Shown piece by piece: positions 35,361 through 47,400 of a stretch of DNA of 64,000 nt. The first letter of the stretch is position 1. Every line of letters starts with the position of its first letter. The position numbers and the translations under genes were made by a program. A model generated the notes under the pieces. The model worked only from the letters and a program-made list of their open reading frames with translations, was not told where the DNA came from and searched no databases. The stretch covers positions 7,195,911-7,259,910 of the forward strand of contig CM029121.1 in the NCBI GenBank assembly GCA_016859345.1, written 5' to 3'. This DNA is from Istiophorus platypterus (lineage: Eukaryota; Chordata; Actinopteri; Istiophoriformes; Istiophoridae).

Positions 35361-36502
35361 AGTGAAGTTACAGTGGATGTCAACTCCCTGTAAATATGAT
35401 GGTCTGCTACATTCATTTAAAAGTATAAATACTCCAGTTTGTTTTAGAGAGAGGGAGATCTTAAATATGGTTCGATGTTCAGAATCCTGGGATTTCTGAA
35501 CAATACTTCAGGTAACTCTGTTTGACACTTAGATGATGTGGATTGCACTTATTGATCCCAGATTTTTAAATTATTTATGCATTATTCAGATTGGTCAGAG
35601 AGTCACAGTATGGCTTCTTGTGAAAAAAGAAATATGAGCAATGTTGCAAAAAGCAGTGAACCAAAGGGTTAGACTGAGATGTTTATTCAAGCTCTGTGTA
35701 TGTGGCATGCCGTAATTAAATTCAACAACTGCTTGCACTTCTCTTTCAGATATCATAGTCTTTAGTTGTGGAGACAAGAGGGAAAGGGAGGAGGACAAAG
35801 AGCTGGCAAAATTGAGGATAGCAATTACATACAGAGGACTTGGGATTCTGCATGTGGCACTGGTTGTTTGTTTAACTTGGCCAGGATGCGGAAAATGCAG
35901 GGTAAAATACCTGAACGTAAGACTGGTGGGCCCCTCGTCTGTTGATATTAGGTTGGACAGTCAGCACAGGGCCCTGGGATTCTTGTCCCACTCATCTGAG
36001 CCACTTCTGCACCAAGGTCAGAGATGTGGGCTGTCAGTCCTCTGTGTTACTGATGTAGATCTGTTTTCTGGTCGATCTCAATGACTTTTACCTTATTTGA
36101 GAGAGCTCTGAGTCTATTTTTTGATCAAGAAGAGTATGGTTATCTTGTAATGTGCAATGATGAGCAGCGTCCTTTAAATGCTGAAATTAGGTGCGACTGA
36201 ACTTGACTTCTGATGAGTTTGAAATCATGATTTTGAATTTCGGTCCTTCACCTGCAATATTCTGCAAGTAGCAAAACTACCGGACGGGCCAGCTAGGTGA
36301 AATATGATTTCAAGACAGTAGAAAGGGTTTTACAGATATATCGTATCATGTTTTACCTCATTCCCTCTCTAACATTACCGTAACGCACTGACTAAATGTT
36401 TGTGAGCGATGGTTTACATGCCCTATGAGTTCCAGCTTCTGTCCAGTAGCAGAGACGAATGTGCAGTATCTGGTCAGAATGAAAGTGTAACTGTATGCGA
36501 GC

Positions 36503-36542
<40 letters not shown>

Positions 36543-39500
36543 TGCGTGTGTGTGTGTGTGTGTGCGTGTGCGTGTCACTGACAGAGCACGCTCCCGTCAT
36601 GTTCTGTTTCTGCCAAAGCGACAGTAGAGATGGTATTAGATCAGCTTACCTTGAGTCAGGAAGAACAGGGCATTGTCTGTCTGTGCAAGCTGATGTACTG
36701 CTCTCTAATCAGAGGAGAGGAGGACGAGGACAGGGATGGAAAAAGTAACACAGAGGCTCCTGAGAGCTGTTGTTTGTTTTGTTTTTCCTTAAAAGCACTG
36801 AGTGTGGTTTAAGCTGGTAGTGAATGTAGCAAAAGGCCACGTAACAAAGAATCATATGCTTCCAGCAGAAGGACACTTGAGTTAACAGGCTGTCTGGCAG
36901 ACAGAATACTGTGATCCAAGAGAGCAACTTGACACTACCAGGATATCGCGTTTAATGTTTTTCAATATTGACACCATTGATTACCGTGTTTGGGGGATTT
37001 TTTTCCTTGAGCATTGTATTGCTCATTTTGGACTGATCAGCCTTTATTACATCACTATGATCAGAAAATGACAACTTGTACCTTTCTGGGCTGATCTCAT
37101 TGCAGTGAGGAGTTGGTTGGGGAGGTATATTGGCTAATCTTTCAAAATAGACAAGAGGTGCAACTTTTTTTTTCTTTTTTTTTAATGCAGTGCAATTTAC
37201 TGAGCAGGGGGAAGATGCTGTTTTTTCCTTGCTATGCTTTCATCAAAACAAGCAGACATGCAAGATCAAAAGTACTTGTTTTTGATGACAACTTTGTGTC
37301 AGTTACTGTATAATTATTTTTGATTTATAATGGTATGTTTCAGAGGACACTGTCCAGCACAACAAGCGATGTTTTGAGTGGTAGAATGGGAACTGCAAAG
37401 TTACAATGGCTCCTCAAGCCACGCGTGTGTTACGTTTATATTGCGGGAAATGAACTTGATAATGTTTACACCTAAAGAAACCTAGCTTGGTGTTAAGATT
37501 TTCAAAGCTTGAGAAGTCTAAAGGAAATATTACCCTGTTACAGTTTCTACAACTTTTGCATGATTTTTTCTTGAAGCAGATAAGGTTGTATGATATAGCG
37601 GTAACTGAGAGAAGGTAGTTCATGGTTAGAAACAACATCATCTTTCAACATTAACCCTTACTTCCTTAATTCCCCATTATGCATACAGAGTTCTGAATGG
37701 ACTAGGTATGTATTACCCCTTTGATTAAGGATCCAGTGTCTGGACTTTGCCATTGTGCTTATCATACCTGTTCAGCTGGTTTTAAAATATGTTGGTTCAC
37801 AGGGAACTGGAGGTCTATGGGAGGATTTGGGATCAGACTTGTGTGTGTGCCCCTGTGTGCCAGCAGCCTTTGTGTTTCTCTCTCAGTTTTCTATTCCTGC
37901 ACTGAGGGGAGAGTGCTTCCTCTGATTCCCCCTCCTCTTTTTTAACATATACCTCACCTTCTGCCTTAGTTCCGATTATTGAAATGATTGTAAATTAGTT
38001 TGAAACAACAGACTTCTCCAATCATTTGTTTCTGAAAAATATGATGACGAGTAAGTAAAATAATACTATATTACAAATGGTTTTCCTTTTATTTTTGTAC
38101 GTATGTGCTGTGCACAGCAGTCAACTGTATTCCTGAGATGATAATAAAAGACATTTTGTAAAAGTTGTTGTGTTTAATACTTTAAAATTACACACTTGGC
38201 TCGTTTCATGCTTCTTGAATCTGAATGGCACCGACTTGATATTAGAAGAACTAGGAAACATGAGCTCCAGTGAAAATGTGATACCTGAAGCCAATGTCAT
38301 GGTCAATAAATTACCACGAGATGGTATTTGGCGCCCTCCTCTGGTGAAGCTTTACAAAAGGTACAAGGGCAAAATTTGACAGACATGAAAGTACATACAG
38401 CTAAAAATAAACTGAAAATGAAACAGAATCGGTGTAAATTGTGGTAACATCGCATTTTGCAGGTTCTACGTGTAAAGAAAGTCCTGGACATAACTATGTG
38501 AGTTGAAACTAATTATATGTAGAATAGAGACAGTGTTCATTTAGTAAAATTCCTAGTAACTTTAATGAAATGCCAAAGTAGTGCAACACATAGAATCTTT
38601 TAGTCTGTGCACTGGTCAGTTGAAAGAAAAAAAATGTTTCCAATAACAGATGCGTGAGGAATAAATATTTACTGTACACTACTAACTTTGCTCAGAACCT
38701 GTTATTAGTACTGAATTACATAGTTCTGTCGAGGGAAGTTTTCAAGAAACTATTCAGATATCAAATGGCTGTAAAATAAAGCGGTGCACTATATTGCAGT
38801 TACTGTTTGTTGTCCTCATTTATAAGTAAAAAATATTGTCTGTGCCTCCTTGAGTATGACCCTGAACTGTTCTCTGCAGGCCATTATGCTTCCAGGGGGC
38901 CCTATATTTCTAGTTGTCTCTGCTCATTAATATGCACTGTTCTTCGGATGTATAGGCACCCACCTTTCCACAGCTCCTTTTGATACTGCTTAGAGTTCAG
39001 ATTCTGAATATAAGCTATCCCAATTTTCCCTCACAACTTTTTAGAAATGTGCCACAAAATGTGTATCAAAAACATTATTTAATAGTTGAAGAGATGCTAT
39101 ACCTAGGCATTGTAGCTATGGGGCAAATACCAAGGATCTCTTGACATGGATTAACTTTTCAGAGAAGGACAAGGAATTGTCAAAAGAGAAAAAAAGAAAT
39201 TTTTCCTAATTTTTTCACTGAGGTAAAAACATGAAAAACACCAAAAAGGAGGCTATAAAACTTTCTATAGATAGAGGGTATGCACACCAGTGAAAGGAAG
39301 TGAGAGGCTGTGGAAGTGTGTACAGTTAATTAATAAGCAAGGAATGAGTCCTTCACCTTATAACGTCAGTCAACACACTGTGACCCAACCACATCAAATC
39401 TTCACTTTGCACCTGTAAAGGTATACATGACCTATTTTGACCTTTACTCTTAATTAGGCTTGAAAACTATTTTCAAATTCAAACAAACTTAAATGAATAA

Positions 39501-40037
39501 TGTCAAAAGATTAATTACAGGAACAGTTTGTGAAGCTTGTTATCTTTACCCTACTTCTCTTTCTTGATTAGAGTCCTTAGAGACACAGATGAGTTGAATT
39601 CAAGAAAACTGAATGACTACCACCGTCATCCTTTCACATCTTCGGCTTGCTTCATCGTCTCTCCTCTTCTCCAGCTTCTGGTATTACAGGCTTAATCACA
39701 GTTTTAAATTTTTTGTTAAGGTTTGAATAAAGACTAGACTCTTTGATCTATGCACCTTGCAAAAAATACATTTTCATGTAGAGTGCTGCCATTCAAAACA
39801 ATAAAACTATGGATCCCTTATACCGATAAAACTGTATGTTACCAGTTCCATCTAGCCAACCGTTAGCCGTGGAAAAAACAGGCAGGCTTTGAGTCATTTT
39901 GGTAAATGAGTTAGCCAGTTTATCGACCATCTGTTTAAATAGACCTGTTGGACTTTCTCCTCCTCCATTTGCTGCCCACACGCCATCCCGAACATTTGTG
40001 CTGCTAAAGTAAAGAGAGCGCGGCATCCCCATTGATC
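35361..40037. other. Intergenic stretch between fgf6 and fgf23
   Basis: No gene or RNA was recognised. It holds a (GT)n tract near 36504 and short AT-rich runs. Just before fgf23, a TTTAAATA string near 39933 is about 100 bases upstream of the ATG and could serve as a weak TATA element. Confidence 0.55.
36504..36575. repeat. (GT)n microsatellite with GC interruptions
   Basis: A long GT run interrupted by AGTGC and GCGT units. Confidence 0.95.
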
Positions 40038-40251
40038 ATGCAACCGGCTTTCTTCTCACTCATTCTGATTGCCATACATGTGTCTTTACTGGTGGATTGT
40101 AGACCAAGGCTCCAGGACCCAGGGCAACTACCACAACATCAGCAGAGCAGCTTCCACACAGGAGCACATGCAGCTACATCTGCCGGTACAGGACGTTTTT
40201 ACTTAGAGCTGAGTGGGTCAATGAAAAGAGGCTTTCACAGAGACTTTCTAG
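40038..40251 (+). CDS. fgf23: fgf23 coding exon 1
   Basis: ATG at 40038 (A at -3), chosen because the upstream in-frame triplet at 40032 is TTG. Donor GTAAGT at 40252, phase 1. It encodes the signal peptide, a Q/H-rich linker and the first core strands ending HRDFL. Confidence 0.88.
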
Positions 40252-41331
40252 GTAAGTCTGCCTAAATCCATACAAACAGGATTAGTTTAATTGCAAATGA
40301 TTTCATTAATCTCAGAAAACAAAAGCCTATTGGAGAATATTTGCAACAATTTTTTTGTCCAGTTTAGTTGATTTAATTTCTGAGTGCAATATCATACTTT
40401 ACATATATGTCCCAAAGGCCAAAAAAATGTATTTGTACATTGAGAAAAAGTTTTGAAATTCATTTTGAATGTTATATTTCTGAATACACTCACAAATGCA
40501 TGTGTTAATTTTGTGTCGAAAGCATATTTGGCATGTCACCACTACAAACAAGATTTCTGGTGGCCAGGGACGTTCATGTTGAAACTTTCTAAACTATTCT
40601 AAATATATAAGCATATGAAATAGATTCATTAATATCACATTTTCTCTTTTATAACTGACAATAGCATGTTTGGATCTGTTTTCGTGCAGTTGTTCTGCCA
40701 GGAAGAACAGATACAACCAACTTTGTGTCAATATTTGATTTGAGAAGGAAACGGTTCCTGTGTATAGACTTAAAGGGAGAGCTCTACATCTCTGTGAGTA
40801 CATTTTTTTTAGAAAAACAATTTGAACGAAGTGAGGAAATGATTGTTAGGAAAACAGCAACATAAATATTTTGTATTTGCCTGCTTTTTTTCGACTGAAC
40901 AGAGGCAAAAGGACAAAGAAGATTGCCTCTTCCAACACATCTGGTTAGATCTGGTGAACCACCGTCATGTGTTTTACTCTGCAAGTGAGGGCCGGCTGTT
41001 GAAACTGGATGGACCTGAGTTGCGAGATGCTCACCAGGAGCCACCTGAACCCTCCTTTGCATTGCTGGGGAGGTTGCTGGGTCCCTTGGTAAAGAGACAG
41101 AGGAGGAGTGAGGATGTAAACCCCTCTGATCCATTAAGGTCACACTCGCATCCCTCACATTCTGCCAAAGATCACAAGGATACATCTCACGGGCAGCCTG
41201 AGCAGGACCAGGCTGGGGCTGTGTCCAAAGAGACCATCACCTCCTGTGACGACCCCCTGCGGGTCTTACAATCCAACGGGCCTGTCAGTCCTGTCAAGAC
41301 TAATATCGCAGATCGGGCACAGCAAGACTAA
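40038..41331 (+). CDS. fgf23: FGF23-type endocrine fibroblast growth factor, whole gene span
   Basis: Three exons (40038-40251, 40690-40793, 40903-41331) give 248 residues; human FGF23 has 251. FGF23 is a secreted hormone of the FGF19 subfamily that acts with klotho and FGF receptors to control phosphate and vitamin D. Visible features are a signal peptide (about 1-20), a divergent trefoil core (RFYLELSG at 53-60, KRFLCIDLKGELYIS at 92-106, EDCLFQH at 112-118), and a basic cleavage site RQRR at 171-174 before SED. Human FGF23 is cut at R179/S180 in RHTR-SAE, so position and flanks agree. The tail has two DPL motifs (182-184 and 223-225). Exon 2 is 104 bases, as in all canonical FGFs. Position between fgf6 and tigar supports the identity. 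The core is much more divergent than that of fgf6, so a lineage-specific or duplicate form is possible. The gene is convergent with tigar. Confidence 0.88.
40252..40689 (+). other. fgf23: fgf23 intron 1
   Basis: A 438-base GT-AG intron in a phase-1 position, matching the first intron of other FGF genes. No feature inside. Confidence 0.85.
40690..40793 (+). CDS. fgf23: fgf23 coding exon 2
   Basis: Acceptor TTCGTGCAG at 40689; donor GTGAGT at 40794. It is 104 bases long, the conserved FGF exon 2 length, and encodes VVLPGRTD to KGELYIS. Confidence 0.92.
40903..41331 (+). CDS. fgf23: fgf23 coding exon 3 (terminal)
   Basis: Acceptor CTGAACAG at 40902; stop TAA at 41329-41331. It encodes EDCLFQH, the RQRR processing site and the hydrophilic C-terminal peptide with two DPL motifs and a single tail cysteine (C221). 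Confidence 0.92.
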   Translation, partial: RQKDKEDCLFQHIWLDLVNHRHVFYSASEGRLLKLDGPELRDAHQEPPEPSFALLGRLLGPLVKRQRRSEDVNPSDPLRSHSHPSHSAKDHKDTSHGQPEQDQAGAVSKETITSCDDPLRVLQSNGPVSPVKTNIADRAQQD

Positions 41332-44088
41332 GATATTGAACTTGAGTTTATTAAATGAAAAGTCAAGAGGGAGTGCAAGTCTTTATGTTTGTTCTGAAAA
41401 CTCATTTTATCTTTGACTGCATGATGGAGAAAGGTACCTGAATAAACCCTATCACGCATTTGTGGACTGCAACATCAGTGAGAGCCACAGAATGACTTAT
41501 CAGGCTCACATTAGAGGTTGGTTTGTTATTTTTTTTAATTCACAAGCATTATATATATTACAACTTCTGAGAAAAGAGGTAACAATTCACAAAAATCCTT
41601 TAAATTTTTCAGAATTCATTTTGATGGAACTATTACACTAGGTAATAGTTACTTTATGGGGTACTCATAAACCTTGTTACATCACAGCAGCTTGTGCAGA
41701 TCTACTGTTTGAATAGCAGATGAAGGATAAGTTTGGCAACATTCGACATAATCATGAGGCAAGTTTGGTCCGGCGTCCTGCAGTCCTTTAACCTCTTTTG
41801 TCAGTTAAATTTTAAACCTTGGGCCAGATGTGGCAATGTTTGTTTTGCATATGTAAAAATGTGTAATCTGTAAGCAATTATGAATATTTATAGAAAAATC
41901 TGTTGAAAAACAATAACAAAAATCAATCAGCCAGTGCATAATGTTATTACTGAAAAAACATCTGCCATTTGCAGCCATTTATTAACAGGATCAAATTATG
42001 TCGGGTGCCGGACACCAATAGTCACAGAAATAAAAAGGTATTTATTTATTGAAATGTATTAAATGACTCTTCCTAGTCTATTGTTTTATTATTTATATAT
42101 TTTATGTTGTGTCTTTTTTGATGTGGAAAATAAATAGTAACTATTCTGTGGATTGACTTTCTTTCGTATTTTCGATTTTGTACTTATATTTTAAGTCCAA
42201 AAAGTCCAGATAGTTGATTTTGCAGACATTTTTGAAACCTGTTCTGGGATATCTGCAAGCGAGGACAGAGGACAGAGGACAGCGTGAGGACAGCATGAAG
42301 GAATGACCTATGATACATATAAATTGGAAGTGCATCCATTAGTCCCACCACGTAACACCACGTCCCTCTGAGCACTGCTCCATGTGAGACCCTTTCTGTA
42401 GCCCTTTTTTCAGAATCACTTATACTGTTTATCACTAGATCACCAATAAATGTAACTCCCTTTCTAGCAAATGATTGCATACTGAAGGAAAAACAGGAAC
42501 TAAGAATGAATGTGGGTCTTGTGTCCTTTTCTCTCCTCCGATGTTAGGTGCATTAAAACAAGTTTAAGATACTTTGATAAGTTCTTTATTAAAGTCTGTA
42601 ATCATTTCAGATCAGGTTATGGTGATTGCAGTTAGAAATGTATCATTAATATTTGAGTCACTGAAGCTTTAATTTACTATTTAAAATATTCCTGGGCACA
42701 AACATTATGAAAAATACACAAAACTTACTAGAAAAAAAACAAATTGCTGCACAAGCTTCTTCCCACCAACCAATCATTTTTCAAAAAAAGACCACAGAAA
42801 TCACATGATAATTATGCACACAAACTATTGGTTAGGTTAGTGGTAATATTATGCCTGGACAAATGTCCAAACTAAGTAATGCGTATCAAATAAATGTGGA
42901 CAGATGTACTGTACTGTTAATGAGAAGCATGGTTATTTGAGATGAAAACATTCTAATCTTGATGTTTAGAGATCAAATTTTAAAATCAAAGATGACGCCA
43001 TGCAAACATGAAAAAATGAGAACCAGTATAGATTGAATGTGGGTTTTCAGGGATTTTTATCAGAAAGATGACATCTCTCTGTTGCCAGTTCTCCAAAAAT
43101 TATAGTATGTCACAAAAACAGGCAACAGCTACAATTTCTTAGAAAGAAATGGACTCTACATTGCTCAAGTCTGATGGCTGGAATTTTTTCAGCTCCAAAA
43201 TCCCCATGACAAAAAAAAAAAAAAAAAGTTTTTCCACACAACCATTTCAGTAGTCGCATACTGTATATCCTCTTTATTGTACAGCATGGTATAAGATAAG
43301 TAATATAAATAAAAGATTTACACAGAGGGGAGTGAAAGACTGCAGCAGAAAAACAACACATGAGGCCTTGGCAAGTGTTTCTTCTTGTTGACCAAGTGTT
43401 AATTCATAGCAATGAAAGTCACTGATTTCCAAAAAGCCGACACAGTTGCAGTTCTGTGTTCCTACGTAAAACCTTTTAACTTCCGGAGGATAAATATAGA
43501 AACCCAGACTCATTAGAGAAGAAAGCCGCCCACTCATATAGTAATGAACAACCAGACAGTAACAAAGTGACAATGACATCTCCTTGCAACACAATCTGAG
43601 GTTAAATGAAGGTGCTATAAACACAGACATTTAAAATCCTGAATAAAAAAAAACATGTGTTGTAAGTCACTATATAAAATAATGAAGATGCAATATGTTT
43701 TACTGTATAGTTTATATCAAGGTATTTTTAAACGAATTCTGATTTAGATTATTATGTTAGTTTAACAATACTGTCACTTTTAAACTATACAATGATGCCA
43801 AATACTTGAACTAAGATTGTTTTCTTTGATAATTCTATGATCAAAACAAACTAATAACTAAAAAAAATCCATTGTGTTTGTCCATTGATTTCAAATTTTG
43901 ATGAGCTGTAGTGTGAGGTGACTGAGCTCCAAATGAAAACTAAATAATAAATTAAATTTTTTTCATCTAAATTTTAAAGTCAAGTTTTTTTCTTGCTGTA
44001 GGTCTCACTTTCATCCCCCCCGTCTGTTGTTTCCTACACACCCTTCACAACCTCTGTCATCTTTCCCATCATCCAGCTCTCTCTGCAC
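41332..44088. other. Convergent 3' region of fgf23 (+) and tigar (-)
   Basis: Holds both 3' UTRs. AATAAA at 41441-41446 fits fgf23 (+). On the other strand an AATAAA (TTTATT at 43273-43278) lies about 815 bases past the tigar stop. Further AATAAA strings occur near 42028 and 42128 on +. AT-rich, with no third gene recognised. Confidence 0.6.
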
Positions 44089-44478
44089 CTACTGTTTAAA
44101 ATGGTCCCCCCTGTGGATGAACACACAGCGCATCCCCGATGGTTTAAAGCCACCATCTTCTTTTCTCAGGGTTAGTATAAACCGACAGAGACCCGTGTTA
44201 GGGCTTAAGGAGAACATATGAGCTTTGTCAGAACCCTGAGGCAAAGAACACTGTAACTCCTCCACAAAGTATTTCACTACCACACACATGTAGGCCCCGT
44301 GGCTGACAACCAAAGCATGGACCGGGACACCCCTGACCCCATCGTCTGGCTTTCCCTCCACAGGAGATGTTTCTGGTGGAGCAGATACGGAGCTTTCGTA
44401 CTTCTCTCTATGATGCCAGTGTTCGTCCCCAATTTGCTGGAGCATTTTCTCCATAAATCCTTTGACCCGTTGCTTCAC
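44089..44478 (-). CDS. tigar: tigar coding exon 6 (terminal)
   Basis: Acceptor TGTTCAG (CTG at 44479-44481 on +). It encodes VKQRVKGFMEKM, the low-conservation linker, the catalytic VVSHGAYM and SPNTGL, ending at TAG (44089-44091). Confidence 0.94.
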   Translation of the reverse strand: MKQRVKGFMEKMLQQIGDEHWHHREKYESSVSAPPETSPVEGKPDDGVRGVPVHALVVSHGAYMCVVVKYFVEELQCSLPQGSDKAHMFSLSPNTGLCRFILTLRKEDGGFKPSGMRCVFIHRGDHFKQ

Positions 44479-47400
44479 CTGAACAGAGCAAAAGTCTTTT
44501 ATAAACTACTCCCTGCTTCTCATTTGTTTTCTATCCACGCTAGCAGCATAATGTACATTGTAAATGTGATTTCATGAAGCTGTAAGGGATAAAAGTTAAA
44601 GATCAATGTATTAAAAAAAAACAACTTAGTCAGAACCGTTCCCATTAAAAACACCTGTCAACTCCAGTTTCATCGTGATGCAACAACCTTGCACGTGACT
44701 TGTTTAGAAAAGCAGGGAGGGAGGCCTCTTGCTGACAGAATTGGGCGCTCTGTTCTTACAATTTTTTAAAATTTTCTTTGTTTATCAGCAGCAGCAGCAG
44801 CAGCAGCATCATCATCAACTGGTCACGTACGAGGTTGGACTCGATTTAACGTCCAAGCCAGGACCTAACGAATGAAGCCTGAGGAGGTGGCCTTGAAATA
44901 GGACACGCCCCCCCGGTCACGCCACACAGCCTCTAACAGAAATGACAGAAAGCTAAGTGGTGACTTTTTTACTTCACGGCTGTTGGACACTGGAAGCACA
45001 TGTACACCAAGTGCTCTGGCAGACACAGGAAACACAATCATGCAGATGCAAAGAGGCCATGGCATAGTATGTTATATCCTTGCAGAGAAAGTGGTTGACT
45101 GAAGAGACGAGTGTTTTCTGCCATCTAGTGGTAACGTGTGTACACTGCATCATGGCACTGTGGCTGTATCCATCACTGGGGGTACACGAGCATAAAGATT
45201 TATTTTTTAAATCATTGTATCTGCAACAGATTAAAGGTTCCATCTTCAAAAAGTATTGAATGCTAAGATGATTTTAGTCCATAGTTCACAACTGAAAAAG
45301 AAATTCTTGAGGTAGAATTTTATAGCCCCAAGTGTCGTCTGGCTGCGCAAATAGTTTTGGATTCAGGTGCCAAGGGTTTGAGATATCCATCTTTGAACCC
45401 CCGGCGTCCAGTGCAGTACACTGGAATTCTATTTATGTGCCCATAGCACTGAAAAATTACATCTGAGAAAATAGCGACCACCCCCAGAAACAATGTCCAA
45501 CATGGGTACTTCATAAGAAAGGTAGAAAGAAACTGTCGTTTACTAACCAAATCTCTAAACAGCTACATATTAAACACCAAGAACTATCAAATTTGTGAAG
45601 CCCAATTGTTTTTTGACCTCATTTAATACCAGGGGACATTAAATTATCAGAGATGATGATGTTCTCTCACAGACTTAGAATGACTGCTAATGAGTACTAC
45701 TTATTTTCCAGTATAGGTGCATATAAGATATATTTTTATGGCCAGCAGAAAATTAGATTAGAATTTACAAGAGTTTAATTGTCTCTGTTTATGAGTAAAT
45801 CAAGAGGAGAAAGAGCAAAGAGAGAGACAGACTAATACATATGGGAAATGACACAGGGGAGGCAAGATATTAAAAAGAATGCTTTGACAGAGAAACAGTT
45901 ATTCCGCTGAGCCACCACCCCAGGGTTACCTGCTCTGGAGTCTCCCCGTTTGGAGGGGTGAAGCCTGGAAATGACTGACCAGCTGCCTTGGCCATCTCTT
46001 TTACATCCTGCATTCGTCCACCCTCTGCTATTCCAAAGCCCTGAAAAACAAAGAGTCAGTAACTGGATAACTCGTGTTATTTATAAATACGTTAATATAG
46101 ATCAAGAAAATGTTTTAGTGAGAAAATATTTAGTCATAGCCATCACACAAGTGTCACTCACCACCTCTTTAAGTAAAGGGTCACATGCCATGTGTAGACC
46201 AGAACAACTGCTGTTGTGTTTCATTATTGCTTCAGCAGTCTGTAAGGGGAGGTAAAAAAAAACACAAACAAAAAACAAACAAACAAAAAACCCCATCAAC
46301 ACATACAGTGTGATTATCTGTTTAAAGAGAGGAAGATGGAATGTTTTATATAGTTTTCTTCCAAGGTGTAATTTCCTGGATTTGAAGAAACTGTTTTTGT
46401 TTATGATTTATACTCTTGATCCTTCTGATTTCCGTCCCTATGATCAATACTGCTAACAAGGCACATGTCACAAAGTGAGATTATGTAGAAATAAAACAAA
46501 AAGTTGTTTCATGTATATAAGAAACTGTGTAGTGCATTTCCATTACACGTAATCATACATTAACATAAAAGTCGTCTTTCAGCTGCTCCTATTAGGGGTC
46601 GCCACAAAAATCACCATCTGCATGATTGATTTGGTATATGAAGGATGCCCTTCCTGATGCACACCTGGGTTTAGGGAGCCAGGGATCAAACCGCCAACCC
46701 CGGGATCAGTTGCCAATCTGTTCTACCACCTGAGCCATGGTCCTACAAACCCTGCACAGTTTTGATGCATTTTTGAACTAGATTCATAGCTTTCTCCTAC
46801 TGCAAAGCTACAGCATGGTACCTGACGGGCCCGCAGCATATCACTGACAAACACATTGCTGAACTTGACATCTTTCATGTACCGGCCTGCAGCCTCGGCC
46901 TGCTGCAGCCCAGTCTCAGACAGAGGGGAGTCTAGAGACTGGCCTAGGTGGAGGAAGAGGGGAAGATGAAGGTAAAATATAAAGAAAGCTTGAGTGACAG
47001 AGAGAAATTTATCTGATTTGAACAGATTCAGAATCATACTCTACCTTGTAGTATGCCCTCTTTGTTGAGCTGTGTTTCCCCACTGCAGGAAATAATTGAT
47101 TTATCAATGTCAAAGCACAGGAGCTAATGTCATCAACAGATTAGTTAAAGACATTAAAAGACTCTACTGTCATATATACTTAAGGATATATGATTCTGGC
47201 AAAACTGTTTAACTCCACAATTTCGGCAGGGCAGAAGTTCAAACCTAGCCTCTCTTAAAGCAGGACCCTAGTCACTAATAATCATGATGTGGGGGTCAGT
47301 GTTTCTGGCACGAAGACTTCTACCTTTCAAGTTACATATGCTCCTGTCTGTCTGACAGTGGCTGTGTTATCATTTCAATTAACTGATAAGTTCTTGGGTA

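Noticed and set aside
40038..41331. FGF19 or FGF21 as identity of the hormone FGF
   Set aside because: The RxxR-SED cleavage site at the human FGF23 position, the DPL tail motifs and the place between fgf6 and tigar all favour FGF23.
43110..43630. Overlapping - strand frames in the fgf23-tigar gap
   Set aside because: No recognisable protein. They lie within the probable tigar 3' UTR.
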